Source: Alteromonas sp. MMG017 (GTDB lineage Bacteria > Pseudomonadota > Gammaproteobacteria > Enterobacterales > Alteromonadaceae). Taken from it: a stretch of 64,000 bases of DNA. The stretch covers positions 34,907 through 98,906 of the forward strand of contig NZ_JAGJDY010000014.1 of NCBI RefSeq assembly GCF_018100795.1, in the 5' to 3' direction. Below, one piece after another: positions 17,981 to 25,607 of this stretch. The notes beneath the pieces were generated by a model that had not been told where the DNA came from, ran no database searches, and was given only the letters and a program-made list of their open reading frames with translations. The stretch's first letter is position 1. Each line of letters starts with the position of its first letter. The position numbers and the translations under genes were made by a program.

Positions 17981-19576
17981 ATGTTAAACACTATAAAAGT
18001 AAGAATTTTAACGGGTTATGCAGGAATATTACTCGCAACCTTGATTGCTGCCGTGGTACTAACATTGAACAACAAACAGGTGACGCACCAGGTCGACACC
18101 TTCGTGAGTGAAACCTTACCCGCCTTAAGTACCCTTGATAGTGTGCAAAGTAATAGTAAGCAACTTGTTTTAATTGGCTACTCACTTTATGGCACCACGT
18201 TATCGGGTAATGCTTTTGAAGAACAAAAACAAGTATTGGTGCAAAACGTAGATGCTGGATTTAACGCACTAGGCTACATGGCTGGTGATACCCTTAAATC
18301 CCAGTTCAATTCGCTGGTCTCAAGTATGGATTCACTTCAAGCTACTATGTCTGCATCGCGGGTAGACTGGGATCGTGCCCGTGATGATTTGCAGTTATTG
18401 AATGAACTAGCCTCCGTTTTTGATAACGCGTTAATTGAAGTAAGAAATCAGGTGGCAAGCAAAGCGGGTGAGCGTTCGCAGGCAATAGGAAGTCAGTTAC
18501 AAACCAGCCAATTCACTATTTATCTGCTAGTGGTCATTCTAGCTGCTGTTGCCATGGCAGGTTTCTATAGTGCTAAAAAACAAATTGCGCAGCCTATAGA
18601 AGGCATGGCTGAGAAGCTAGATAGTTTAGCGAAAAGTAGAAATTTAGTGGCGCGTCTTCCAGAACAACGCACCCATGAGCTTTGCAGAATGACCAACAGT
18701 ATTCATGGTTTGGTATCTGTGTTCCAGGCTGGCATGAAAGAAGTGAAAGGAGCGGTATCTGGGATAGAGGGGGCAGTAAACTCTTTATCTTCGTCGACAG
18801 AGCAATCAAGCGCGTCGGTTGCCACTTTGCTTACCGATATTACTGACCTAGTGAATATCATGGACTCGTTAGAATCAGATATGGTTGAAAGCCTTCAGCG
18901 CTCACAAACAGCGGCAAACGCTGCGCAAGATAGCGCAAAACAGGTAGACGCAGGGCGTGTGCAAGTGAAGGAGACCGCAGTAGCCATTTCCGACTTAGCC
19001 AATGATATTGAACAAACGGCAAGTATGTTAGAAACCCTTCAGGTCGAAGGAAATAATGTTTCAAGTGCAGTTAAAACTATTGCAGAAATTGCCGATCAGA
19101 CAAACTTATTGGCATTGAACGCAGCGATTGAAGCGGCGAGGGCTGGCGATTCTGGGAGAGGTTTCGCGGTAGTCGCTGACGAGGTAAGAACCCTAGCAGT
19201 AAGAACACAACAGTCCACGGTTGAAATTAATACTATGCTAGAAAATATTGTAGCGTCAATTACGTCTGCAGTATCCACCATGAGCTCAAATCAAAATAAA
19301 GCACATGACTCTGTTGGTTTAGCTAATGATTTGGTATCAACGCTTGAAGCAGGAACGCAAAGTATTTTGGCGTTAGTGAGCGTTAGTGAAGAAGCAGCCG
19401 TATTGGCGAAACATTCACAGTCGCAGGCGATTGAGGCTAAAAATGGCGTTAATCAATTTAAAGGCTTGGGAGATAGATTGTCTCAGAACAATAGGCAAGT
19501 TAACGATGCCGCTGAAGATTTGTCTGCACTTGCGAATGGATTAAGTGCTAATGTAAACCAATTTAAAATCAGCTAA
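17981..19576 (+). CDS. Methyl-accepting chemotaxis protein
   Basis: 531-residue chemoreceptor. Transmembrane helices lie at about 8-29 and 177-196 around a periplasmic, probably four-helix-bundle ligand domain; a HAMP segment and long cytoplasmic coiled coil follow. The signalling tip is canonical (EIADQTNLLALNAAIEAARA followed by a GRGFAVVADEVR segment). It is monocistronic; the ligand cannot be predicted. It fits with the flagellar motor gene motX elsewhere in the window. Confidence 0.94.
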   Translation: MLNTIKVRILTGYAGILLATLIAAVVLTLNNKQVTHQVDTFVSETLPALSTLDSVQSNSKQLVLIGYSLYGTTLSGNAFEEQKQVLVQNVDAGFNALGYMAGDTLKSQFNSLVSSMDSLQATMSASRVDWDRARDDLQLLNELASVFDNALIEVRNQVASKAGERSQAIGSQLQTSQFTIYLLVVILAAVAMAGFYSAKKQIAQPIEGMAEKLDSLAKSRNLVARLPEQRTHELCRMTNSIHGLVSVFQAGMKEVKGAVSGIEGAVNSLSSSTEQSSASVATLLTDITDLVNIMDSLESDMVESLQRSQTAANAAQDSAKQVDAGRVQVKETAVAISDLANDIEQTASMLETLQVEGNNVSSAVKTIAEIADQTNLLALNAAIEAARAGDSGRGFAVVADEVRTLAVRTQQSTVEINTMLENIVASITSAVSTMSSNQNKAHDSVGLANDLVSTLEAGTQSILALVSVSEEAAVLAKHSQSQAIEAKNGVNQFKGLGDRLSQNNRQVNDAAEDLSALANGLSANVNQFKIS

Positions 19577-19581
19577 TGCAA

Positions 19582-19605
19582 GAAGGGCCCTGTTAGGGGC
19601 CCTTC
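19582..19605. terminator. Hairpin between the chemoreceptor and the convergent small gene
   Basis: Perfect 9-bp stem (GAAGGGCCC with GGGCCCTTC) around a 6-nt loop, between convergent genes. No clear T run on either strand; it may stop transcription from both sides weakly. Confidence 0.55.
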
Positions 19606-19609
19606 GTTA

Positions 19610-19774
19610 CTAATGCTGTTGTTCTTCAGTTTGCTTGCTAGCAAAAATCTTGGATTTCTTTTGGATCTTACATCCTAAAATATTTTGAGCATTTTTCCGA
19701 CCTATATAGTAAGCCACTGTATAGGGGTGAGCACGCCTGAAGAACCTTGAAAATGATTTAACTACATTGTTCAT
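19610..19774 (-). CDS. Small basic 54-residue protein with consensus promoter
   Basis: 54 residues, not recognised. It starts MNNVVKSFSRFFRRAHPYT, continues with a YYIGRKNAQNILG segment and ends Lys/Gln-rich (SKQTEEQQH). It is basic, without signal peptide or membrane helix. Support for a real gene is strong: AAAGGAGT lies 6 nt before ATG 19774, and a TTGACA/TATGCT promoter with exact 17-nt spacing lies just upstream. An in-frame ATG at 19810 would precede that promoter's predicted start site, so it is excluded. Convergent with the chemoreceptor gene. Confidence 0.72.
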   Translation of the reverse strand: MNNVVKSFSRFFRRAHPYTVAYYIGRKNAQNILGCKIQKKSKIFASKQTEEQQH

Positions 19775-19805
19775 AATGGTACTCCTTTTAATTCTGCCCA
19801 AAGTA

Positions 19806-19834
19806 AGCATACGTATATTTAATAATTATGTCAA
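19806..19834 (-). promoter_or_regulatory. Sigma-70 promoter of the 54-residue gene
   Basis: On the minus strand a perfect -35 TTGACA (19829-19834), a 17-nt spacer and -10 TATGCT (19806-19811) would start transcription near 19799, about 25 nt before the start codon. Confidence 0.7.
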
Positions 19835-19976
19835 CACTGTCACAAAAGAAACTTATAAGAAATTATCTTCATTTTTAGTGTAATTATTTGTTTACGATTG
19901 CGTGTGATCTAATTTAAAAGTAAAGGATCTAATGAATGAGTAATGAAATTGCTATGAAGTGAATTTGAGCGGGGCG

Positions 19977-20010
19977 AAAAAAAGGCTCCGTAACCAAGTG
20001 GTTAGGAGCC
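19977..20010 (-). terminator. Terminator of the cytochrome bd operon
   Basis: On the minus strand GGCTCC pairs with GGAGCC, TAACC with GGTTA (one bulged base), followed by seven T residues (19977-19983). It lies about 60 nt beyond the cydB stop. Confidence 0.85.
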
Positions 20011-20036
20011 CATCATCTTTCTCAATGGTGAACTGG

Positions 20037-20086
20037 TGCTAGAAAGTGCTAAAAGATGCTATAAGAAGCTAATAGTAGCTAAGCTT
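20037..20086. repeat. Five imperfect 10-nt tandem repeats at the 3' end of cydB
   Basis: Units TGCTAGAAAG, TGCTAAAAGA, TGCTATAAGA, AGCTAATAGT and AGCTAAGCTT follow one another with period 10 and span the cydB stop codon. Read on the minus strand, most units contain TAG, and because 10 is not a multiple of 3 the stops fall in all reading frames. Confidence 0.6.
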
Positions 20087-21079
20087 TTCCGACTTACCTG
20101 AAAATATTTTGTATACCATCGCGGTGTAAGCAAGAATACAGGGCACTACAATAACCACACCCACTAATAAGAAGCGCAGTGAGTTGGCGTCGCTTAGTGC
20201 ATCTTGCACCGTGAGGTGCCCTGGGATGACAAACGGATAGTAACTTACCCCGAAAGCCGTAAAGCAAAGTACAAATACGGTTAATGCTATAGCAAAAGGC
20301 ATCCATTCACCTTTACCGCCCGCATCAGGTAGTTTTTTCAATAACACACCACACAAGCTGAGCAATAAAAAGCAGGCAACGGGAATAGCCATCAATACAT
20401 AGCCAATCGTGGATGATAACCACAAATCACGCACATCATCATGCAAGGTCAAGTTTGCGAGGCTTACCGCCACTATACCTATTGAAAGGGCAAACAACCC
20501 TCTGCGCGCCCAGTAATAGGCTTTGGCTTGTAAATCGTTTTCAGCCTTTAATATTAGCCAGCACGAGCCAATAAAAGCATAAGCAGCCGTTACCCCAATC
20601 GCCGACAGTAAGGCAAACCCTTGTGCCCATAAGTCGGTACGTAGGCCGGTAACATAGATACCTAGCATGTAACCTTGTGCTAGCGTGGTAAGTAATGAAC
20701 CGTACTTAAAGGTAAGATCCCACTTACGTTTATGTACTTGAACCACCTTTGCCCTAAAATCAAAAGAGACGCCACGCAAAATGAGCCCCAATAGCATGAT
20801 GGTGGCTGGAATATATAGGCTTTGAAGTACCTCACTGTGTGCCTCGGGAAAGGCAATCAGCAAAAGTCCCACGGCCAATACTAACCAGGTTTCATTGGCA
20901 TCCCAATAAGGCCCAATAGACGCAATCATATCATCACGAAACTTCTCTTCTCGGGGCGGTATTAAAACACCCACCCCTAAGTCGTAACCATCTAAAATAG
21001 CGTAGAGCAATACTGCCAGCCCAAGCAAGCCAACGTAGATATTCCCTAAGGTTTCTGCTGATACATTTTCAAATAACAT
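20069..21079 (-). CDS. cydB: Cytochrome bd-type (cyanide-insensitive) quinol oxidase subunit II
   Basis: 336-residue integral membrane subunit with about eight helices, matching CydB/CioB length and order. Diagnostic segments are DGYDLGVG near the N-terminus and GPYWDANETWLVL near residue 52. Pairs with subunit I to oxidise ubiquinol and reduce oxygen. AAGGAG precedes the ATG, 9 nt after the subunit I gene ends. The extreme C-terminus lies in a 10-nt repeat array. Confidence 0.96.
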   Translation of the reverse strand: MLFENVSAETLGNIYVGLLGLAVLLYAILDGYDLGVGVLIPPREEKFRDDMIASIGPYWDANETWLVLAVGLLLIAFPEAHSEVLQSLYIPATIMLLGLILRGVSFDFRAKVVQVHKRKWDLTFKYGSLLTTLAQGYMLGIYVTGLRTDLWAQGFALLSAIGVTAAYAFIGSCWLILKAENDLQAKAYYWARRGLFALSIGIVAVSLANLTLHDDVRDLWLSSTIGYVLMAIPVACFLLLSLCGVLLKKLPDAGGKGEWMPFAIALTVFVLCFTAFGVSYYPFVIPGHLTVQDALSDANSLRFLLVGVVIVVPCILAYTAMVYKIFSGKSEKLSYY

Positions 21080-21088
21080 AACTGCTCC

Positions 21089-22450
21089 TTACGTGTTGGC
21101 CGGCGACATTTTGCTGGCTTTGGCCATTTCACGCTCTTCTGTAGAAATCTCTTCAATTTCAACAGCGCGGCGACACATCAGCATTAGCGTTCCCATATAA
21201 GCGAACAGCAAAATAGTATAAATCGTGGCGTACATAGTGAACGAGAAAGCGATATTCGCAGGAGGTAGTGTTGTTACCGCTTCTTGTGTACGTAAAACAC
21301 CACTAACAAGATAAGGCTGCCTGCCAATTTCAGTTACATACCAACCGGCTAAGGTTGCAATCCAGCCGCTGAATGCCATGCCAGCGAATACACGCTTAAG
21401 CCAAAGTGGGAAAGACTTTCCTCGTAATAGATAACTACTACCAAGCCACGATACCGCCAACATTAAAAAGCCCATGCCTACCATTACCCGAAACCCGAAG
21501 AACACAGGTGCTACTGGGGGATGTTCGCCTTCAAAGTCGTTCAGGCCTTGAATTTTGCCATCCATTTTATGAGTTAAAATGAGACTGGCGCCGTTGGGTA
21601 CCGGTATTTCAAAGTGATTTTCTCTGCTTTCTTCATCCGGAATGGCAAAAAGCAGTAAGGGCGCGCCCTCGGTGGTATCCCACAAGCCTTCCATTGCGGC
21701 AACTTTCTGCGGTTGATGCTCAAGGGTATTTAATCCATGCATATCGCCTGCAAAAATCTGCAAAGGAATAAGTACTGCCGCGGTATAGGTGGCAGTTTTA
21801 AGAGCAAGCTTTGGCGCAAGTTTGTCATCGCCTTTCAGCATACGGTAGGCCGATAAGCCGGCTATTAAAAAGCTGGCCGTCAGGCCCGAGGCTAACATCA
21901 TGTGCACAAAGCGGTAAGGAAACGAAGGATTAAAAATAATTTCGCTCCAATCTACGGCATATACAACGCCGTCGATAATTTCATGCCCTTGAGGCGTCTG
22001 CATCCAACTGTTAAGCGCCAAAATCCAAAAGGCTGACATGGTAGTGCCCACCGCCACAATCAATGTTGAAAGGGTGTGCAACCAGTTAGGTACCCGACGA
22101 ATACCAAACAACATAATACCTAGGAACGTGGCTTCTAAGAAAAACGCAGTAAGGACTTCGTAACCTAGTAGTGGGCCCGCTACATTACCCACTCGCTCCA
22201 TAAAGCCGGGCCAGTTAGTACCAAATTGGAAAGACATGGTTACGCCACTTACTACACCAAGTGCAAAGCTAAGTGCGAATACGCGCACCCAAAAGCGGTA
22301 CATACGCATCCATACTGGGTGACCGGTTACATTTGAGCGAAACTTGAAGTAAAAAAGGAACCATCCCATTGCCATGGTGATAGTTGGAAACAGGATATGA
22401 AAGCTAATATTTAATGCAAATTGTAAACGAGACAGCAAAAACGCATCCAC
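21089..22450 (-). CDS. cydA: Cytochrome bd-type (cyanide-insensitive) quinol oxidase subunit I
   Basis: 453-residue membrane subunit carrying the three hemes. His18 (NISFHILFP) is the probable heme d/b595 ligand and the His in YRFVHMMLASG a probable b558 ligand. The protein is shorter than E. coli CydA (522) because the periplasmic Q-loop is compact, the hallmark of CioA-type oxidases. The start is a GTG with AAGGAGA 6-7 nt upstream; it lies 11 nt after the GbsR-type regulator gene, forming a three-gene operon. No cydX-like small subunit gene was found. Confidence 0.95.
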   Translation of the reverse strand: MDAFLLSRLQFALNISFHILFPTITMAMGWFLFYFKFRSNVTGHPVWMRMYRFWVRVFALSFALGVVSGVTMSFQFGTNWPGFMERVGNVAGPLLGYEVLTAFFLEATFLGIMLFGIRRVPNWLHTLSTLIVAVGTTMSAFWILALNSWMQTPQGHEIIDGVVYAVDWSEIIFNPSFPYRFVHMMLASGLTASFLIAGLSAYRMLKGDDKLAPKLALKTATYTAAVLIPLQIFAGDMHGLNTLEHQPQKVAAMEGLWDTTEGAPLLLFAIPDEESRENHFEIPVPNGASLILTHKMDGKIQGLNDFEGEHPPVAPVFFGFRVMVGMGFLMLAVSWLGSSYLLRGKSFPLWLKRVFAGMAFSGWIATLAGWYVTEIGRQPYLVSGVLRTQEAVTTLPPANIAFSFTMYATIYTILLFAYMGTLMLMCRRAVEIEEISTEEREMAKASKMSPANT

Positions 22451-22461
22451 AGATAGTCTCC

Positions 22462-23019
22462 TTAGTTAACGGAATTTTTTCCCGGTAGAATTTTGTCTTT
22501 CAGTTCTAACATACGGCCAACACCCGAGCCGAGTTTCATCAAGGTGTTAAGTTTATCTGGCCCCAAATTCTGAAGCTCCTGTGACCACGCAGTAACCGAC
22601 TCTAATAAGTCGTGAATTTCATTCAGCTTATCTTGAGCGTTTGCTTCAGTTTTGTTGGCGGGAGTGTCTAGTAATAAATCCCGCAATAAACTCATGGTAG
22701 GATCTATTTCGCGCTTGCGGCGCTCTTCAAATACGCGGTTGGCAAGCGTCCAAATATCTCCGCCAGCTATAAAGAACTCTTTTCGTTCACCAGGAACAAG
22801 GTGTTGTTTTACCAAGCGCCACGACTGTAGCTCCTTCAACCCCATGCTGGTGTTGCCGCGAGATATATTGAGCGCGTCGGCAATTTCTTGTGCTGAAATG
22901 GGCTCATCAGCAAGTACAATAAGCGCCAAAATTTGGCCCACAGTGCGATTAAAGCCCCAACGACTGCCCATTTCACCGAAGTGCATAACCGCAGAAGTAA
23001 TAAGTGGTGTCATTTTCAT
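22462..23019 (-). CDS. GbsR/MarR-family regulator leading the cytochrome bd operon
   Basis: 185-residue winged-helix regulator: HFGEMGSRWGFNRTVGQIL, then QEIADALNISRGNTSMGLKEL as recognition region, then a helical C-terminal dimer domain. The ATG at 23019 is favoured by AGG 7 nt upstream; in-frame codons extend further but would include the promoter. Its position as first gene before cydAB, with a palindrome on the -10, suggests it autoregulates the operon in response to an unknown signal. Confidence 0.9.
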   Translation of the reverse strand: MKMTPLITSAVMHFGEMGSRWGFNRTVGQILALIVLADEPISAQEIADALNISRGNTSMGLKELQSWRLVKQHLVPGERKEFFIAGGDIWTLANRVFEERRKREIDPTMSLLRDLLLDTPANKTEANAQDKLNEIHDLLESVTAWSQELQNLGPDKLNTLMKLGSGVGRMLELKDKILPGKNSVN

Positions 23020-23033
23020 ATCTATACCTGCTG

Positions 23034-23057
23034 AACTTTCAGAAATTACTGAAAGTT
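23034..23057 (-). promoter_or_regulatory. Palindromic operator over the -10 of the gbsR-cydAB promoter
   Basis: A perfect 9-bp inverted repeat, AACTTTCAG and CTGAAAGTT, flanks a 6-nt spacer. On the minus strand the spacer with adjoining bases contains TAATTT (23043-23048), a plausible -10. A dimer bound here would block RNA polymerase; the neighbouring GbsR/MarR regulator is the obvious candidate ligand (inference). Confidence 0.65.
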
Positions 23058-23068
23058 TATGCCGAAGT

Positions 23069-23082
23069 TTGATTGAGATCAA
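23069..23082 (-). promoter_or_regulatory. Consensus FNR-type box upstream of the cytochrome bd operon
   Basis: TTGATCTCAATCAA on the minus strand is an exact match to the FNR/Anr consensus TTGAT-N4-ATCAA. Its centre lies about 40 nt upstream of the start site predicted from TAATTT, the class II activator position. It suggests induction of the oxidase when oxygen falls. Confidence 0.8.
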
Positions 23083-23388
23083 CAAGTATCAGATGAAAAT
23101 TATGTTAGGAGGAGCACGAAAACGCTTAAATGAGCAGTTGGATCTTATTTACATAATATGAAGCTCATTGGTCTTTATCGGATTAATGACTTACCGCGAA
23201 AGATGCAACGCAAACTAACTGGCAACACTATTCTAGCAATCGTAAAATTAAGAATGAATTCAGTCTAAACTTTACGTTTCGATAAGTTGTTAAGTGTAAA
23301 ATATAGATGCTATAAATAACCTAGAGTTAAATAGGAAATGCGATGTTGAGGCTTATGGCTCTTCCTCGCTAAAAATTAGGGATAAATT

Positions 23389-24417
23389 TTGAAGGTATTT
23401 TCTGCGTTATTATGCGTGTCATTGATAATGGTAAGCGCTTCCTCTTTTGGCAGCAGCAAAAAAGTTAAAGCCGCCAAATTAATAAAAAATGCTAATACAA
23501 TGGAGGATGCCTTCACTTCTCGCGGTGGTATGGAAGGTTGGACAAGAGTTTCATTCATAATAGATACAGACGGAACAACGAAAGATATCGTTGTTTTTGA
23601 TTATTCAGGTAAAGACAGGTATGTGAAAAAAAGCACTAAACTAGTTCAAAACCTACAATATTCCCCCGCATTAATTAATGAAAAACCGGTAACCAGTGCT
23701 CAAACCTTGTTTGTTAAACACACTTACTCACAGGCTGGTCATAGCGAAGGTAGTGTCACGCCTGCCTTTGCAAAAGAATACCAAGCTATAATAGACGCAC
23801 TTACTAGCCCTTCCGCGAATATGACCAGCATAAAAGCATCCATAGACGAATTGGTAGAAGATCATACTAAGAATTTAAATGAGCATGCTTTAGCTGCGTG
23901 GTTAAAATCTATCTATTATTATAAGAATGAAGATTTTTTAGAATATATGCGCCAATCTCAAATTACGGTAGATTTATACGAATACCTACCTGTCGCAATA
24001 TTGGCTAAATCTACGGTGAACCTTTTTCAGTCACAGCTTTACTACGGTAATTTCAATGGTGCCTCTGAAACCCTTGCGCGTATGGGAAGTGTTGATGGCC
24101 TCAATTTATCTCAACAAACCCATCAACAATTTGCCGACGCGCTTAAGGCTTCTAAGGCGACTGAATCATCAAATGTTACTAAAGGTCAGCTCAGTAGTTT
24201 AGGCGCGTGGTCTCAAGCTTATGAGTTCTCAACATTCAAAGTTGACGTTTCTCAAGGGAGTGTTGATTCAGTGGAACTTAGATGTAACGACTATCAACAA
24301 AAATATGTAGAAGGTTGGGAGAACCAAATAGATTTTCCGGCGCAAACTTCTAATTGTATTTTGTTAATCAGAGGGGATGCGGGCGCAACATTTGATATTC
24401 TTGAAATTACGAGTTGA
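23389..24417 (+). CDS. Exported protein with TonB C-terminal-like domain
   Basis: 342 residues. The signal peptide (MKVFSALLCVSLIMVSASSF) is followed at about 50-120 by a segment resembling the TonB C-terminal fold: GWTRVSFIIDTDGTTKDIVV, then YVKKSTKLVQNLQYSPALIN. It lacks the membrane anchor and proline-rich spacer of true TonB; the remaining helical region (about 130-260) is tetratricopeptide-like in feel but unassigned. The start is a TTG with AGGGA 6 nt upstream. The 303-nt gap before it is shared with the divergent gbsR-cydAB promoter. Function unknown. Confidence 0.8.
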   Translation: MKVFSALLCVSLIMVSASSFGSSKKVKAAKLIKNANTMEDAFTSRGGMEGWTRVSFIIDTDGTTKDIVVFDYSGKDRYVKKSTKLVQNLQYSPALINEKPVTSAQTLFVKHTYSQAGHSEGSVTPAFAKEYQAIIDALTSPSANMTSIKASIDELVEDHTKNLNEHALAAWLKSIYYYKNEDFLEYMRQSQITVDLYEYLPVAILAKSTVNLFQSQLYYGNFNGASETLARMGSVDGLNLSQQTHQQFADALKASKATESSNVTKGQLSSLGAWSQAYEFSTFKVDVSQGSVDSVELRCNDYQQKYVEGWENQIDFPAQTSNCILLIRGDAGATFDILEITS

Positions 24418-24500
24418 ATAATCACGAAAGCGAGCGCTGATACGCACATCGATTGATTACAATGCCGCTCTTCTCAAGTGCGAGTACAAGGCGCTGTCAA

Positions 24501-24550
24501 AGCGGCTAATGAAAGCGGCTAATGAGAGCGGCTAATGAGAGCGGCTAAAT
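24501..24550. repeat. Four tandem copies of a 13-nt repeat
   Basis: Units based on AGCGGCTAATGAG start at 24501, 24514, 24527 and 24540 (last copy diverged) in the gap between convergent genes. The period is not a multiple of 3 and each unit carries TAA and TGA, so stops occur in all plus-strand frames. Likely a variable-number repeat. Confidence 0.85.
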
Positions 24551-24565
24551 AGAGCAGCGAAAGAG

Positions 24566-25540
24566 CTACCAACGTCTAATCATGGTTTTATAAACATCAG
24601 GGTCGAGTAGGCTTTCTCGCTGGCTTTTTACGCCATTAAGCATAGCCATTGCATCAGCTTTAGACTCATACGTGATGCCATCAATGACGTAAACACTGTT
24701 ATCGCCAGGTAATGCTTTATCTAATGGGTAGGCAATAGGTGTATCTGCTGCCACAAGGCTCACGCTAGTTTCACCAATATAGTCAGCGATACCATCGTTA
24801 TTTATATCTTTGGAAAGCCACGGTAGCCCTAGAATTCTATTGTAACTGCCGTCCTGCTGCATAACTTGAATCGTTTGTTCAAACGCGTCAATAGTGGCCT
24901 TAGCATTCGGTGTATTGTCGCCAAGCGCCAATGAAAAACCTGCGTTCATTAATGCTGCTGAAGACACGTGTAAAAGTTCTTCGCCGTCTTTTTCAAGCAG
25001 CAAGTTAAATTCTTCAATAAGTAATCGGGTAGTAATTAAATACGGGGCTCTATCGTCGGCTAGCTGCTTAAAAGCGTCGAATGTACTGGGGTTGCGAGAC
25101 CATTTCACTTCTTTTAGTAAACGAAATTCTGGAGTATTCGCAAAACGGTTTTCTATTGCCACGCGACTGTCTTTTAAATGCGGTATTAGCATTATTTCTT
25201 CAACATCATATTTTTTGCCAGTGGCATATAGGTATATGGGCAAATAGGGGGCAGATAGGGTAATGGCGTTTTTTCTTTCGCCTAAGTCTATATACGCGAA
25301 CTCGCCATCCACCTTACCAGAGCGAACCGCGCTACCTAAGAAGGCGTCGCGCATAACTTGAAGCTCTAGGTCGGTTTGCATTCGCGAGAACGCCGCTTCA
25401 ACGATAGACGTCAGTCTTGAAGGTTCGCCCTCATCGCTTACGTAAGTTTCAAATGGTGCTGCGGCAAGTGTGACACTATTTGCCTTTAACGGCGCCACAA
25501 CAATGATAAAACTTAATAAAGCGATGACTCTCACCAACAC
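24566..25540 (-). CDS. Periplasmic solute-binding-like protein with a calcium-loop motif
   Basis: 324 residues with a signal peptide (ALLSFIIVVAPLKANS) and features of the type 2 periplasmic binding fold (SBP_bac_3-like): AAPFETYVSDEGEPS, a DGEFAYIDLGERKNAI block and SYNRILGLPW. An insertion, DINNDGIADY, fits the DxNxDGxxD calcium-binding loop. No transporter genes adjoin. GTG at 25540 is chosen as start because AGGAG lies 9 nt upstream; the ATG at 25549 directly abuts that ribosome site and is unlikely to be used. Function unknown; a sensor or orphan binding role is possible. Confidence 0.8.
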   Translation of the reverse strand: MLVRVIALLSFIIVVAPLKANSVTLAAAPFETYVSDEGEPSRLTSIVEAAFSRMQTDLELQVMRDAFLGSAVRSGKVDGEFAYIDLGERKNAITLSAPYLPIYLYATGKKYDVEEIMLIPHLKDSRVAIENRFANTPEFRLLKEVKWSRNPSTFDAFKQLADDRAPYLITTRLLIEEFNLLLEKDGEELLHVSSAALMNAGFSLALGDNTPNAKATIDAFEQTIQVMQQDGSYNRILGLPWLSKDINNDGIADYIGETSVSLVAADTPIAYPLDKALPGDNSVYVIDGITYESKADAMAMLNGVKSQRESLLDPDVYKTMIRRW

Positions 25541-25607
25541 GGGCGACATCTCCTAAACAACGTTATTATTATCTATTGGCGCTATTACTCTTTAGCAAGT
25601 ATAGCCG

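Noticed and set aside
22652..23161. 169-codon frame antisense to the GbsR-type regulator
   Set aside because: Shadow of a well-supported gene; it would also run through the FNR/palindrome promoter.
24501..24550. Possible CRISPR array
   Set aside because: Units are only 13 nt, contiguous and without spacers; a simple tandem repeat.
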